From NCBI RefSeq assembly GCF_042453785.1, contig NC_091672.1:3626001-3690000 (forward strand): 64,000 nt of DNA, written 5' to 3'. Origin of the DNA: Malus domestica. Taxonomy: Eukaryota > Streptophyta > Magnoliopsida > Rosales > Rosaceae. This document shows positions 47,294 to 58,400 of the stretch, piece after piece; within the stretch, counting starts at the first letter, position 1, and each line of letters opens with the position of its first letter. The position numbers and the translations under genes were made by a program. The notes under the pieces were generated by a model. That model searched no databases, was not told where the DNA came from, and saw only the letters and a list, made by a program, of their open reading frames with translations.

Positions 47294-47499
47294 TTGATAC
47301 AAGCTCAACATGATGGTTCTTGTAGTTCGAAGATGAGCCGATACTCCCTTGACAAGGGTTTCTTTGCTACAAGAAAAGAATTATGTTAGGACATGCTTCT
47401 AAATGAAGATTTAAGATTATTGTAAAGTACCATTCAACCCCATCTGCAAGTCACCAATGAGTGCTCAAAACTTATCAAAGAATTAAGAAAGGATTCTAT

Positions 47500-48656
47500 T
47501 GGAAAGGAATTAAAAATGATATTCAAAAGTTCATAGCTAAATGTCCTACCTGCCAACAAAGCAAAGTTGAGAACATTTCATCCCCAGGGTTACTACAACC
47601 ACTTCCAATACCCTAGAGAGTTTGGAGTAATATCAGTATAGACTTTATTATGGGCCTACCCTACTGCAAGGGCAATACTGTGATTTGGGTGGTAGTGCAT
47701 AAACTCTCCAAGTATACTCACTTTGTTCCAATGTCACATCCATACATTGCATCTTCTGTAGCACAACTTTTTATAGAACACATATTCAAGCTTCATGGCA
47801 TGCCTAGTTCCATTATGAGTGATCGAGATCCAATCTTTTTAAGTTCTTTCTGGAGGGAACTTTTCATGTTGCAGAATTCTAAGTTGTATATGAGCTTAGG
47901 GTATCACCCTCAAAGTGATGGGCAATCAGAGGTGATGAACATGTGCTTGGAGACTTACCTAAGGTGTTTTGTAGGAGGACAGCCTAAGAAATGGTGTCAA
48001 TGGTTACCATAGGTGGTGCTTTAACACTTCCTTCCACACTTCTTGAAAACATACTCCCTTTGAGATAGTATATGGGTACCCTCCACCACAGGTAATTCCT
48101 TATGAGTCAGGCACTACAAAGGTAGGAGTTGTGGAACAGGGATTAATGGACAGGGATAAGGTGTTATCAGTGCTGAAGAATAATTTAGAGGTAGCACAGA
48201 ATCGAATGAAGCAGTACAGTGACAAGAAGAGAACTGAAAGGCATTTCGAAATGGGAGAATTTGTTTATTTGAAGTTGATGCCTTATTAGTTGCAAGCTTT
48301 AGCACCACAAGCTACAACCAAGGTACTATGGACCCTATGAAATTGTGGATAAGGTTGGATTGGTTGCCTACAAGCTTAAGTTACATACTGAAACAAAAAT
48401 TCATCATGTCTTCCATGTAAGTTGCCTCAAAAGACATCTTGGACCAGCCATCACCCCACAAATTGAACTGCCTCAGGTTACAGAAGATGGGTTGGTTCAT
48501 AACATTCCTCAAGCAATACTTGCTAGGAGGATGTACAGGAAGGGCAAGGCTGCGAGAGTACAGTTGCTGGTGCAGTGGAAGGATCAAGTGGAAGCCAATG
48601 CAACTTGGGAAGACTTTGATGAGTTCAAGAAAAAGTTTCCAGATTTTCCACTCTGA
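47500..48656 (+). pseudogene. Gypsy B integrase and C-terminal chromodomain
   Basis: The zinc-binding CPTCQQSK sequence is near 47545. The integrase core at 47650-48010 has MSDRDPIFLSSFW and YHPQSDGQSEVMN. The C-terminal domain at 48345-48656 includes YKLKLHTETKIHHVFHVSCLK and ends with a chromodomain-like VQLLVQWKDQ...ATWEDFDEF. A TAG at 47614-47616, one at 48010-48012 and a frameshift near 48025 interrupt it. A chromodomain implies targeting toward particular chromatin marks in the living family. Confidence 0.9.
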
Positions 48657-48691
48657 ACCTTGAAGACAAGGTTGTTCGAAGGGGGAAGTAC

Positions 48692-49030
48692 TGTTATGAA
48701 TTGTGCAGAGGTTGTTAGATCGAAGGAATAAGATAATGTAAGGGAATTTGGGCCAAATTGTAAGGGGCTTTTGTACTTGGGCTCAATAGGGATAACTTAG
48801 GTCTTTAAGGGAGTCCATTTGATTAGTATGTTAACTGTCTAGTTGGCATACATGCAGTGTGGAAAACATGTACTAGCGCGAGGATATATGCCAGTCCAAA
48901 TTAGTTGTAATGATATCAATTTGAAAATTAATAGTATATTCTCTCAACGCTCTCTTCTTCTTCCTCTCTTTGTTAGCCATAACCATCATTGCATTTACAG
49001 GTTGAGACCTTGTTGGTCTGGGTTTTATCA
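48692..49030 (+). repeat. 3' LTR of Gypsy B
   Basis: 339 bp, TGTTATGAATTGTGC to GGGTTTTATCA, directly followed by the TSD and the resumed GT47 coding sequence. Confidence 0.95.
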
Positions 49031-49535
49031 TGTGCCTTATCCGACATCGTTTCATCTGCCCAATTTGTCCTTATTGAAGACGTGGTTGCAGCGGGCGAGG
49101 CGGTCCGCTAAAGCGCAGTACGGGTGGCACTTGCCGACAGATCAGTACGGAGAGTTCTCAGTGTTTATACCAAAGAAGGACGTGGTGTTCAAGGAAACTA
49201 GGGTTTTGGATGTGCTTAGGAGCATTCCTAGGGCTAGAGTGAAGAAGATGAGAAAGAAAATGTTGGAGATGATACCAAGAGTTATGTATAGAAGGCATGG
49301 GAGCTCAATGGGATTAAGAGCTAAGAAGGATGCTTTTGATCTTGCAATGAATGGTGTTTTGAACAAGATTAAATCTAGGTTCCAGTTCAACCTAGGGTTT
49401 TCCCTCAATGACCCACTTGAATTTTACGTTTTTTTAAATTATTTTTTTTCCTTTCTTGGCATTGTAGTTATTGTAATTATTGATTATGTTGTACATATAT
49501 TTAGTTATTTTGCAAGTGCAATGCCACTTGATTAA

Positions 49536-50165
49536 AGTTAAAACACTACGTTTGGATGAAGGAAATAAACTTAGAATTTTGTCAAAAGTTAGAATTTATA
49601 AATTGACATGCATCAATTCCTTTATTTGAATTCATAAACATAGAAATTTAGAATAAAAAAAATATATCATATTTTGGGACCTCAAATTCCTAAGTTTAAA
49701 TTCCATATAAATAAATGTCATTTTTAAATTTCTATGAGTGAGAGTTTAAAAATAAAAGATTCCATATTCAAATTCAATTATTTTTTTTAAGTTAACCAAA
49801 CAAGAAAATTCACAAATTAAAAAAAAATAGAATTCTATCATTTCGAACTTTCTTAATAATCTTAAATTTCTTCATCCAAACAAAATGTTGAGAAAAATGT
49901 TCGTAGATTTGGATTTGGCCAAATCAACTAGAGCAGTGTGCTCCGCCGTCTGCGCCAAGTTCAAATCCCGACCCTTGGATGATTAAACTTCAAATTACGT
50001 TATTATTATATTGTTTGTCAAAAACAAAAGTTTTGAAAAATGCTCAATTCAAACATGAGATATAGAATAGCTGTCTTCGTTGCAGCATTAGAATTGTTAT
50101 TTTAGCCTTGGCTTGTGACTCAAGAAACAGAAAACAAATAAATTATTGGACCTACGAAAAACAAT
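49536..50165. other. intergenic, with a possible SINE head
   Basis: AT-rich. Around 49925-49975, TAGAGCAGTGTGCTCCGCC followed by GTTCAAATCCCGACC resembles pol III A and B boxes of a tRNA-derived SINE. No TSD could be fixed. Confidence 0.4.
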
Positions 50166-50341
50166 ACAATCTTACTGAGGGTGCCAAAAACTAAAGAAAA
50201 ACAAATGAAAGTGAGCTGATGGAGATTTGATGCAACAATACCTAATACATTTGGAACGTGATGCAAGAATTGCAAAACCGCGCTTCATACGGCTAGGACG
50301 ACGTTCTTGTTCTGTATTGGCAGGAGGCGAGGTTTCGAGTT

Positions 50342-53300
50342 TCAACCCCATCTGAAAATGGTAGAAGCCCAAGTCAGACCTGCTCCAAAACCGGCAGCTG
50401 CAATAGTATGGCCTGGTTTCACCTTCCCGCTTCTCACGGCTTCGTCCAATGCCAACGGTATGGAACCAGCACTCGTGTTGCCATAGTTTGCCAAGTTTGA
50501 AATCACCTGTTCTGATGGGATTTGCAAGCGAGTAGAAACCGCATCAAGGATCCTCTGGTTTGCCTGCATTATTGATTTGTCTTATCAGAACACAATGTAC
50601 TACGTCGCTTGTTTGCGAGGAAAACCTTAGGTCATTAAGAAGCTCCCTTGAAGTGCTATATTCGTTCAAACTTCCCATTACGAAGAAAATGAAAATGTAA
50701 GCATTATTTCTCAATAGTGTACCAGTTTAGTTCACTGGACATGTATGACAGGCTGGTATAGTTTTGGAAGTAAAAAATTATTAGGCTGAAGTTACTTGCC
50801 GTATGTCTATTTTCCATGCCTAAATATTTTCTGAAATTAAACGTAATGTGGGAAAGAAATTGTAGTTAAATGATAATCGGTAGCTATAATTGACGGTAGA
50901 GCAGAGAAATCGTTTAATCAGTAAAACCTGGGGTAAACTTTCCCAAAGATATCATTCGTCATACCTGATGGAGCAGTAACCAATCAATGCTAGATGCAGG
51001 GAGACCAGCCTTTGCAAGGGAATACTCAATTGACTGTGGCACAACACGCACAGCAAATCGAAAGACCTCTTTACCATTCATTTGAAGGCAGGAATATGAA
51101 GCTTGTCTTGGAGGGAAGCCTAGGACTGAACCATTAGAACCCAACTCATCGTCTGTTTCATTTTCTTTCAAGGCGGCATTTAGATGTCTGCAAAGAGAGT
51201 GATCGGTCAGTATCAGAAAAATACTGTACTTGCTGAAAAGGTGCATAAAACAAACATAGCAATCGAGAAAACACAAACCTGTATCCTTCACCATCACTAT
51301 GCACATCAAAAGAAAGCAAACCATCATCCTCACCATTGCAGGCCTACACAATTATGAAATTTCTGCTAAGTGCAATGAAATGTGTGGAATGAAATCTTTG
51401 CTAATAATTCATTTGATCCATTCTGGAAACGACATTATTAAGATAGTATGGTATGAGTTTCTGAAAAATGGAGACAAAATTAACTGCCAAATAAAGCAAA
51501 GTCCAAAGTTAGAAGCTGAGAGGGACTTCAATGCCCTTACATAGAAAACCAGTGCTTAGATATATGCCAAAATTTCATTATGCAACGTAAACACACCTGT
51601 ATTAATACAGCCCCAGCAGCATCCCCGAAGAGAATACACGTTCCTCTATCGGTCCAGTCAACAATCCGAGAAAGAGCATCAGCCCCAATAACAAGAACAT
51701 TTTTAAATCCACCAGCTGCAGTTTGCACAATATAGTTTAATCAATTAAACTTGGGAAATAACAGCGGGCATCCTTAGAGCAAAATAAACCAAGTCGTTAC
51801 CCTTAATGTGACAATATGCTGATACTAGACCCAAAATAAATCCACTACAAGCAGCTGTAATATCATACGCTAAAGGATTCCTTGCGCAGCCGAGTGCTTT
51901 CTGAACCTGAAATTACAATATAATACAAATTGAAAAAATGTAAGCATTTACTGTATTAATTAAACAACATAAGCACTAAAAGTTTGAATTTTTGCTCGAG
52001 CATTCATTAAATTGTGAAGCTCAACAACATCAATATTTAGCTCCACTTGCATTACACGGGTTTCCAACATGCAAAATAGAGTAACACTCAGTTGTTCGTT
52101 CTATATCATGTGTGAATCGTGATCAATATAGTCCAGTATAGTTCACGTAGTTGGTCAAAGTTCGTGCCATGGAAAAAGCATAAAACTATATAAGCACAAC
52201 AAACTTAATCAATAAAATAATCTACTAGGAATATAAAGAAGAGACCTTAAAAAGCTACAGTTTTTAAAAGTCAGCCAGCGGTAGTTCGACCAAATACTGA
52301 ACAAACCAAAAAAAGCATGTCACATCTAGTACAAAACTCCAGTCCAGTCAAGATGAATCACGCTAATGGGAACCCTTCTAAAGTTCTTAGACATAGATGC
52401 CCACACGGATACAAGAATCCACTTCTGTCTGAAATAGAACCCCTTTATAAATTAATGAAACTTGCAACGATCTGTTACTTTTTATTTTTCTTCTACATAA
52501 CAAATAAATACACACCTAGATAGATGAAATTTTGTTCATCACCTAAAGATTTATAAGCCCCTAAAAACATGGAGAATAAAATATAATACGAATCAATATT
52601 GGCAAAACAATCATATAATGCACACCACTGTGAAGCTCAATCCCTTCTTTTTTTTTTTTAAATCCTGACGACTTAATCCAGATACCACCCAATGATCTAC
52701 ATACCTTAGGGGCACAGCCAAAGATATCATCAGGCGTAGATGTGCACACCAAGATTAGGTCCACATCATCAACATCAACCTGTGCCATCTCAAGAGCTTT
52801 ATGCGCTGCCTCGACCGCTAACGTTGTCAGGCTCTCTTTGCCTCTAATTTTACAAGAAGAATGTCATTATATAGAATGGGTAACATAAAATATCCACTAG
52901 ACCTAAAAATGAGGACGAGAAAAGAGACACATATTTGACTAAAATAAGTGTTCAGATAAAAGGTAAAAGCATTCAAATATCCAGTACAACATAGGAAAGT
53001 CCCTCTTAGGCTCTTACACATCTTACACTACCAGCATTAATCAGGTCAAACCTCGCCATATGCTTATAGTTTCAGTTGTCCGAATAGAATGGTGAAGTCA
53101 TAGTACTATGTAACAGATTTTGTTCAATAGCGACAGAAAGAAGGTCATACAAGCCGCTATCTGACGAACCTCATCCTAGGCAAGATTCAAATCATCAACC
53201 TGAGAGGTCCAACAGATTGTTTCCTCTTGTAATGCAGTGCATATGCACCACAAGTATGAGACTATGAAGCCGAATTTCCTAAGTTAAACTCATAGCATGC

Positions 53301-55256
53301 GATTTAAAAAAAGAGGCTCGACACAGGCTAAGCTACCTCAAACTGTTTACCAAATTTACGACATTATCATGCACAGAAAAGCATGACCTGACCTGAAATA
53401 ACTCGTCGATTACGAATCCCAGTGCGAACAGATATCCATTCATCGTTTGTATCTACTACTTTCGCAAGATCGTCATTTGAAATCTTAAGACTGGGTACTG
53501 CTGAGCCGCATCCAATTAACTTGCAGCCTTTAGTGACAAGCCTGAAATAAAATAGAAATTATTTAAGATCAGACAGATTATCATTTACCAGCTTGTATTC
53601 ATACCCCCCATCTAACCAAAATGCAATCCCAGTACTGACAGTGGCTCTGGGCAAAGGCACTCTGTTTATTACATAAAACACATAGCAGTGGCCACGGTCC
53701 AACCTGGGATAGCTTTAACCAAGAACAATTAGAATTAGATGCAGGAGACAATTTTAAAAGATCCGTCCAAAGCCATGGGCCACTGGTAGGAATTACATTT
53801 TAGATTTTACAAAAACAGAAATAAACAACCAATTCATTCAGGACAAAGTTCAATAACACACTAGGCATTCAATAAAGGAATTTGGTAATTTGGTCATGTT
53901 CTACATTTAGCACCCTTTACCAAGCCATTAAAGAAGAGGTCACACTTGGTGCGATGGCAAATGCCTTCGCCCATGAGCGGTAGGTCTTGGGTTCGAGACT
54001 TGGGAGCAGCCTCTCCATAAATGGGGGTAAGGCTAGCCGACATTCACCTCTCACAGACCCTGCGTAAAGCGGGAGCCTTGTGCACTGGGTACGACCTTTT
54101 TTTTACCAAGCCATTAAAGAAGATAGCTACAAAGCGCAAAGACAATCCAAATGCAAGAAAAGGAATAAAAAAACCTTCATTTGATAAACAAATTTTTTTT
54201 CTGGGGTTCATAAGATAACCAGATGACAATAGGCAAGAAAAAGTTAGTGGTAAACTGATAAGATAAACTTTTAGTTTTGTTCATGATTATTACCTTTATT
54301 TCCCTTCCATCATCCAAAACATTCTCTTATTTTAAGTGGGAGAGAGAGCAGACAGATGGTGAAGCCATCGGAAGAACAGTGATACAAGCAACCTTTAAAA
54401 ACCAATACAAAACCTCATCTAGAAGTATCATCAAAAGGAAATCTAATATTTTTGCCAAATACTGATTCACCTAAGCTCATGCATGTAATCCGACTTACAT
54501 CAATGAAAACGCTTCTAACTTAGTTGCATCCTCTAGTTAGTCCTAAAATTGATTTGTTAGACAGTTTACTTTACTGTGCCATAATCATCTATGTATATGT
54601 AAACTTCCCCAAATTTTAGCCTTAAATTGATTGTAGTTACTAAAAAGTCGGCTTGATTTTGGAATCGGTTGTAGCTGGCTTCGTTGCTTAAGCCTTGTAA
54701 ATCCTACTGCAATGGAGATGCATAAGATCATCCGATTCCAAATCCTCAGTGATAATATATCCGAACCAAAATTTAAAAACTTTGTGCAGCACAAGTTTAA
54801 ACATGGGAATTTATTCCCCATCCCTTTCCCACAGAAAATCGCTATGCACTGGCATGCTATTGCCAACCATAACTCGAATCCTACTTATCGAAACAAATCT
54901 AGCATATACAAGTAAAACCAGAAAGCTAAAGAACTTTATGACTAAATGCAAATCATGAAGCTTTCCAACAAAGATAATAAATCATATGCAAAATCCAACC
55001 TACAAAACAATAAGGGGCAATATCACCAAAAAGAATGAAAGAATGGAGATTGAAGTCACTTGGGTGATCGAGATTCAGAAGCGGAAGCTCCGACATGCTT
55101 CTCTGCGCCTTCAAAAGTGCTGGAGCAGAATACCCTCTTGGAGATTCCCTCAAGGGAAGGAAACCCAGATCCAAAAATGCGTATTGAAGGCTGAATCTTC
55201 CTCCTCTGGCTAGGAACTGTAGGAGCAGTGAAGAACCCAGATGCATTGGTGGCCAT
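50342..55256 (-). CDS. KASIII: 3-oxoacyl-ACP synthase III, plastid, 8 exons, 405 aa
   Basis: Condenses acetyl-CoA with malonyl-ACP to start plastid fatty-acid synthesis. Exons on the minus strand are 55256-55060, 53541-53393, 52841-52705, 51906-51801, 51715-51597, 51343-51279, 51187-50965 and 50563-50342. All introns are GT-AG and the summed frame stays open for 405 residues, the usual plant length. The first about 65 residues are Ser/Arg-rich and acid-poor, fitting a chloroplast transit peptide. The active-site triad is visible: Cys181 in ITAACSGF, His331 in LLHQANQR (spanning the exon 7/8 junction) and Asn361 in NYGNTSAGS. The ending [14 protein letters not shown] is typical of FabH. Intron 1 holds a SINE, and a Helitron begins about 200 bp upstream of the ATG, so the native promoter is short or displaced. 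Confidence 0.96.
53938..54104 (+). mobile_element. Au-like SINE in KAS III intron 1
   Basis: A tRNA-derived SINE with an A-box-like TGGTGCGATGGC, a B box GGTTCGAGAC, an Au-type body (CAGCCTCTCCATAAATG, GGTAAGGCTAGCC, AAAGCGGGAGCCTTGTGCAC) and a T tail. A perfect 19-bp TSD ACCAAGCCATTAAAGAAGA lies at 53919-53937 and 54105-54123. It sits antisense to the gene, well inside the 1.5-kb intron. Confidence 0.93.
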
Positions 55257-55453
55257 TTATTTAAGCCCACAAAGCAAAATTTCAGACCCACAAAAAATAT
55301 ATGCAGAGCCGGAGAGAGATTGAATTCAGCTAATATATGAGAACCAGAAGACAGAGAAACAGAGGAAAAGATCTACAGCTATGGCGGAGAGACAGAGAGA
55401 CAGTGGTATAAGTAGACCGGCCCTTCTTTCTTCGGAGGGTCACCTACACAAAA
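55257..55453 (-). promoter_or_regulatory. KAS III 5'UTR and proximal promoter
   Basis: This is all the sequence between the start codon and the Helitron border. It contains GAGACAGAGAGACAG purine repeats likely to be in the 5'UTR. No clear TATA box is visible; elements farther upstream would now be about 4.7 kb away. Confidence 0.5.
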
Positions 55454-58400
55454 TCTCTATATACTAAAACCCAACCACGTGGTACTGTGGATGACCAGTG
55501 GGTGGACGAATTTGCCCCTGTAATTGTCTTCTGTTGTTCTTCTCTGTGGTTTTTAGAGTGAGAAAATGCCGGTTTTGTCCACATTGGACACGTGTTGATC
55601 ATCGGCAGAATGTCTTTCTACTTTTCTTTAGTTTCTTTGCCTCACTTTTTCATTTTTCTCTGTTCGTTTTTCTTTCTTCGTTTTCTTGGTTTCTCCCGCT
55701 CTTCGCTTTCTTCCTTTTCTGGATATCTGCCGTTCTTCGCTATTGTTTTCTGCCATTTTTTAACCCTTGGTGGCTTATCTTTTGTTAATCTTTGTGTTTG
55801 CAGGTGTGGAGCCATTTTTCAAAGGAAAAATTCATCGGCCGGTGAAGGTTATTTAGCTTGGTGGGTTGGGTTATACGGATCTTCAGCTTGGTGAATGTAA
55901 TTTCTCCTGATGAGTTTTTTTTGTTTTTTTACTGCAAGTGTTTGGTTTTATGTTGTCTGATTTTAGATTTTACCAGTGGGTTTCTTATTGAGAGATGTGT
56001 TTTCAAAATTTTGAGCTTTTGTTGTTGTCAGTCAGTTTATGGGTATGAGATTTCGATTCTGTTCCGTGTGGATTGTTTTTCTATGGTTTAGTCATCTAGG
56101 AAAAGAACCAAGTTTCATGTATGGGTGTTCGCCATCTGAGAAGGGAAACATGAATTTTGTTTGATTGGAGGTTGGTTGAGTGTGGTCCATATTGTATGGA
56201 TCCTTTGTATTTGAAGCAAGATTTTGATAAAATTTGAGTATTTTTTTGCAAGTGATTACTTTTGTGTTTTCCAGCACTCTATGCATATTTTTTAATAACG
56301 TATCAACAATTAGGTTTCCATAATCTTAATGACTTGCAAAGATGTGTTCCAATTAGTCTGTGAACTTCACTATTGTATAATATTTCAATTAGTTGAATAT
56401 ATTTTTTAACTAATTTTAGTATCAGATTGTTTTGGGTATCTGAGTAAGATTGGGAAAGAAAAGGAGATTGTGGAACTTTCATGGTTGAGGTTTGTGATTT
56501 TATGAATTAGTTAAGTTCTAAATTTTTAATTAAGTTCACTCAATATATTCACATTTGTGTATATTAGTGCAGTTCCAGCACTCTATACGTATTCTGCCCT
56601 GTAGCATGTACTCATGCAGTTCCAACTTTTCTACAAGCTCGATACAGGGAAATGAACCTTTCTGTTCAATAAAAAGGTATAATTTTTTTCCCACTTTTGT
56701 GTATATTAGTGCTTTTTGTTATGATTTAATGAGTTCGTGCTTTTTGTCGCTTAAGTAACATGAGAATATGTTTCTATTAGCAACTATGGATTACAATCGA
56801 CTATCTTAACCAATCAGATTAAAGCTCCACCAAGGTTTGCTTGCTGTATTGTGTTTTATAATCTCTCACTCTCACTTTCCCTCAGTTTGCTTCATATGAA
56901 TGTGACTGCATATAGACCACATATGCTAAATCAGTAAATAGCAAAGACCTCTAATGCATGTACTGTTGACAATGAAGCAAGTCAGATTACCATGTAGAAT
57001 TAGATTTGTGCACACTCATTTGATTTCTCATTTGGCTTCTTGATTAATTATTATAAAGATTGTGAAACTTTTTGTGCCTGGATTTCTGTTTTGCAGTTTT
57101 TCTTTGCATCTGGACCACTGCACTTTAAAAGTGTTAAGGGTGAGATTTAAATGCTCAAACACTCTATTTTTTTTCCAAATATATACCTTTCGTTCTGTTC
57201 GGTTTTAAATGTTAAAAACTAAATGGTTATTTGGATAAAATGGTTTATCAGTTTATGTTATGTGTTGTAATCAGGAATTCAATTGTATTGGGTAAAATGC
57301 TTTGTCAATTTATGTTATAGGTTTGTGCTTTCAGAAAGGGGTGAATGGGGTTTTGAAAGAAACCTGTCATCTGTGCGATGATATTTGATACCGCAAAGGG
57401 GGGTGAGCACACAATGAAATAAGTGGAAGTCCATTTTCTCAATAATGTAATAAGCCCTATAGTTCTTCGGACCATGAATTGGCTTTGGGGATTTGGGTTG
57501 ATGAGAGACATGATGAGTTTTTTCGGTTTTGATTTTTATTACACAAATTTTCAATTGGATTGTGTTCTACCTTTCAAATTTCTGCACCGTACTTATGTAA
57601 GGAATTCCTTCTTTTAAATACAATGTTAAGACCGTCGGGTTGCAGCGTAGATATAAAGTTTTAAGGTGAGATAAAATTGAGTTAGCAAGGGTGCAAAAAT
57701 GATTTACAACTTGGGGTGAGAAAACAGAGGCAAGATAGAAGCGTGTGAGAGAATTTTTTTGGGACTTACATGGTGATTTGTGATGTGTTTAAGAAATTTG
57801 GTCTGTGAGTTTTATTACTCATCGTTTGGTTTTTTTCCTTTGTTCATCTGTTTCCTTTGCAGGGTGTCTTTATGCTGGGATCATCACAGCTTACGCATCT
57901 TTTCAACCTTTAAAGTCCTTCAGGGTAAGATTTAGGTAGCAAAATAGTTGATTGAAAATTTGAAACGAAGAGTTGGCTTTCTTTTTGTTGAACTAATTTA
58001 AACTGCTTGGGTGTAAGATTTAGAAAATGAAATAGTCCATTGAAAAAAAGCGTTTAAAGAGCACAGTGTTTAATATCGTTTAAAGCTTTTACAAAGATTT
58101 AAAAGCTTTTGTTATTAATTAAAGCTTAATTATGAATTCAACCATATATTTACTTTTAATCCATGATGTAATACTAAATTGAAGTGTGTGATTCAATTAC
58201 CTTTGTTAAAATTTGTATTTTTTTAATTAAAGATCAAGAACATTGACAATGACAATTTTTTTCAATGGTCAGGCATTTCGTTTGCTTTCATTGTCAAACA
58301 ACATTGTCTGGTGATTGTCAAACAGTGTCTTCTGTTTTGAATAAGTGTGTTTTCTTCTAATTATTGTTGGTGTTGTGTTTTATGATACATATAACTTTGG

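Larger units (their letters stand above)
43778..49030 (+). mobile_element. Gypsy chromovirus-like retrotransposon (B) inside the GT47 gene
   Basis: LTRs are at 43778-44135 and 48692-49030, with perfect TSDs TGTGC at 43773-43777 and 49031-49035. The TSD bases are part of the interrupted Ala-Val-Pro codons. A PBS starting TTGGTATCA follows the 5' LTR and a purine tract AAGGGGGAAG precedes the 3' LTR. The order is gag, protease, RT, RNase H, integrase, chromodomain, so it is a Ty3/Gypsy chromovirus, perhaps Reina-like judging by its short LTRs. Many in-frame TAG stops inactivate it. Confidence 0.95.
43088..49535 (+). pseudogene. GT47 exostosin-type glycosyltransferase, broken and split
   Basis: A Golgi type II glycosyltransferase of the plant xyloglucan galactosyltransferase-like (MUR3/KATAMARI-like) group. 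The ATG at 43088 starts a hydrophobic N-terminal anchor (about residues 7-32), then CTGRWIHIRRLP and YPLFDDFYPHLANNG. A one-base loss near 43475 shifts the frame just before LYLPYYVGIDALRYLY, and the exon continues to WPWQEHAV near 43775. Gypsy B then interrupts (43778-49030). Coding resumes exactly with PYPTSFHLP at 49034, then jumps from RARRS to AKAQYGWHLP near 49112. Relatives have roughly 100 residues there, including the exostosin core, so that segment is deleted. The C-terminal region (IPKKDVVFKE, VMYRRHGSS) is preserved to 49380, then reads into extra sequence. Not functional. Confidence 0.88.

Noticed and set aside
55498..56091. Phe/Leu-rich frames downstream of the KAS III promoter
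   Set aside because: T-rich Helitron sequence; the hydrophobic translations reflect composition, not membrane proteins.
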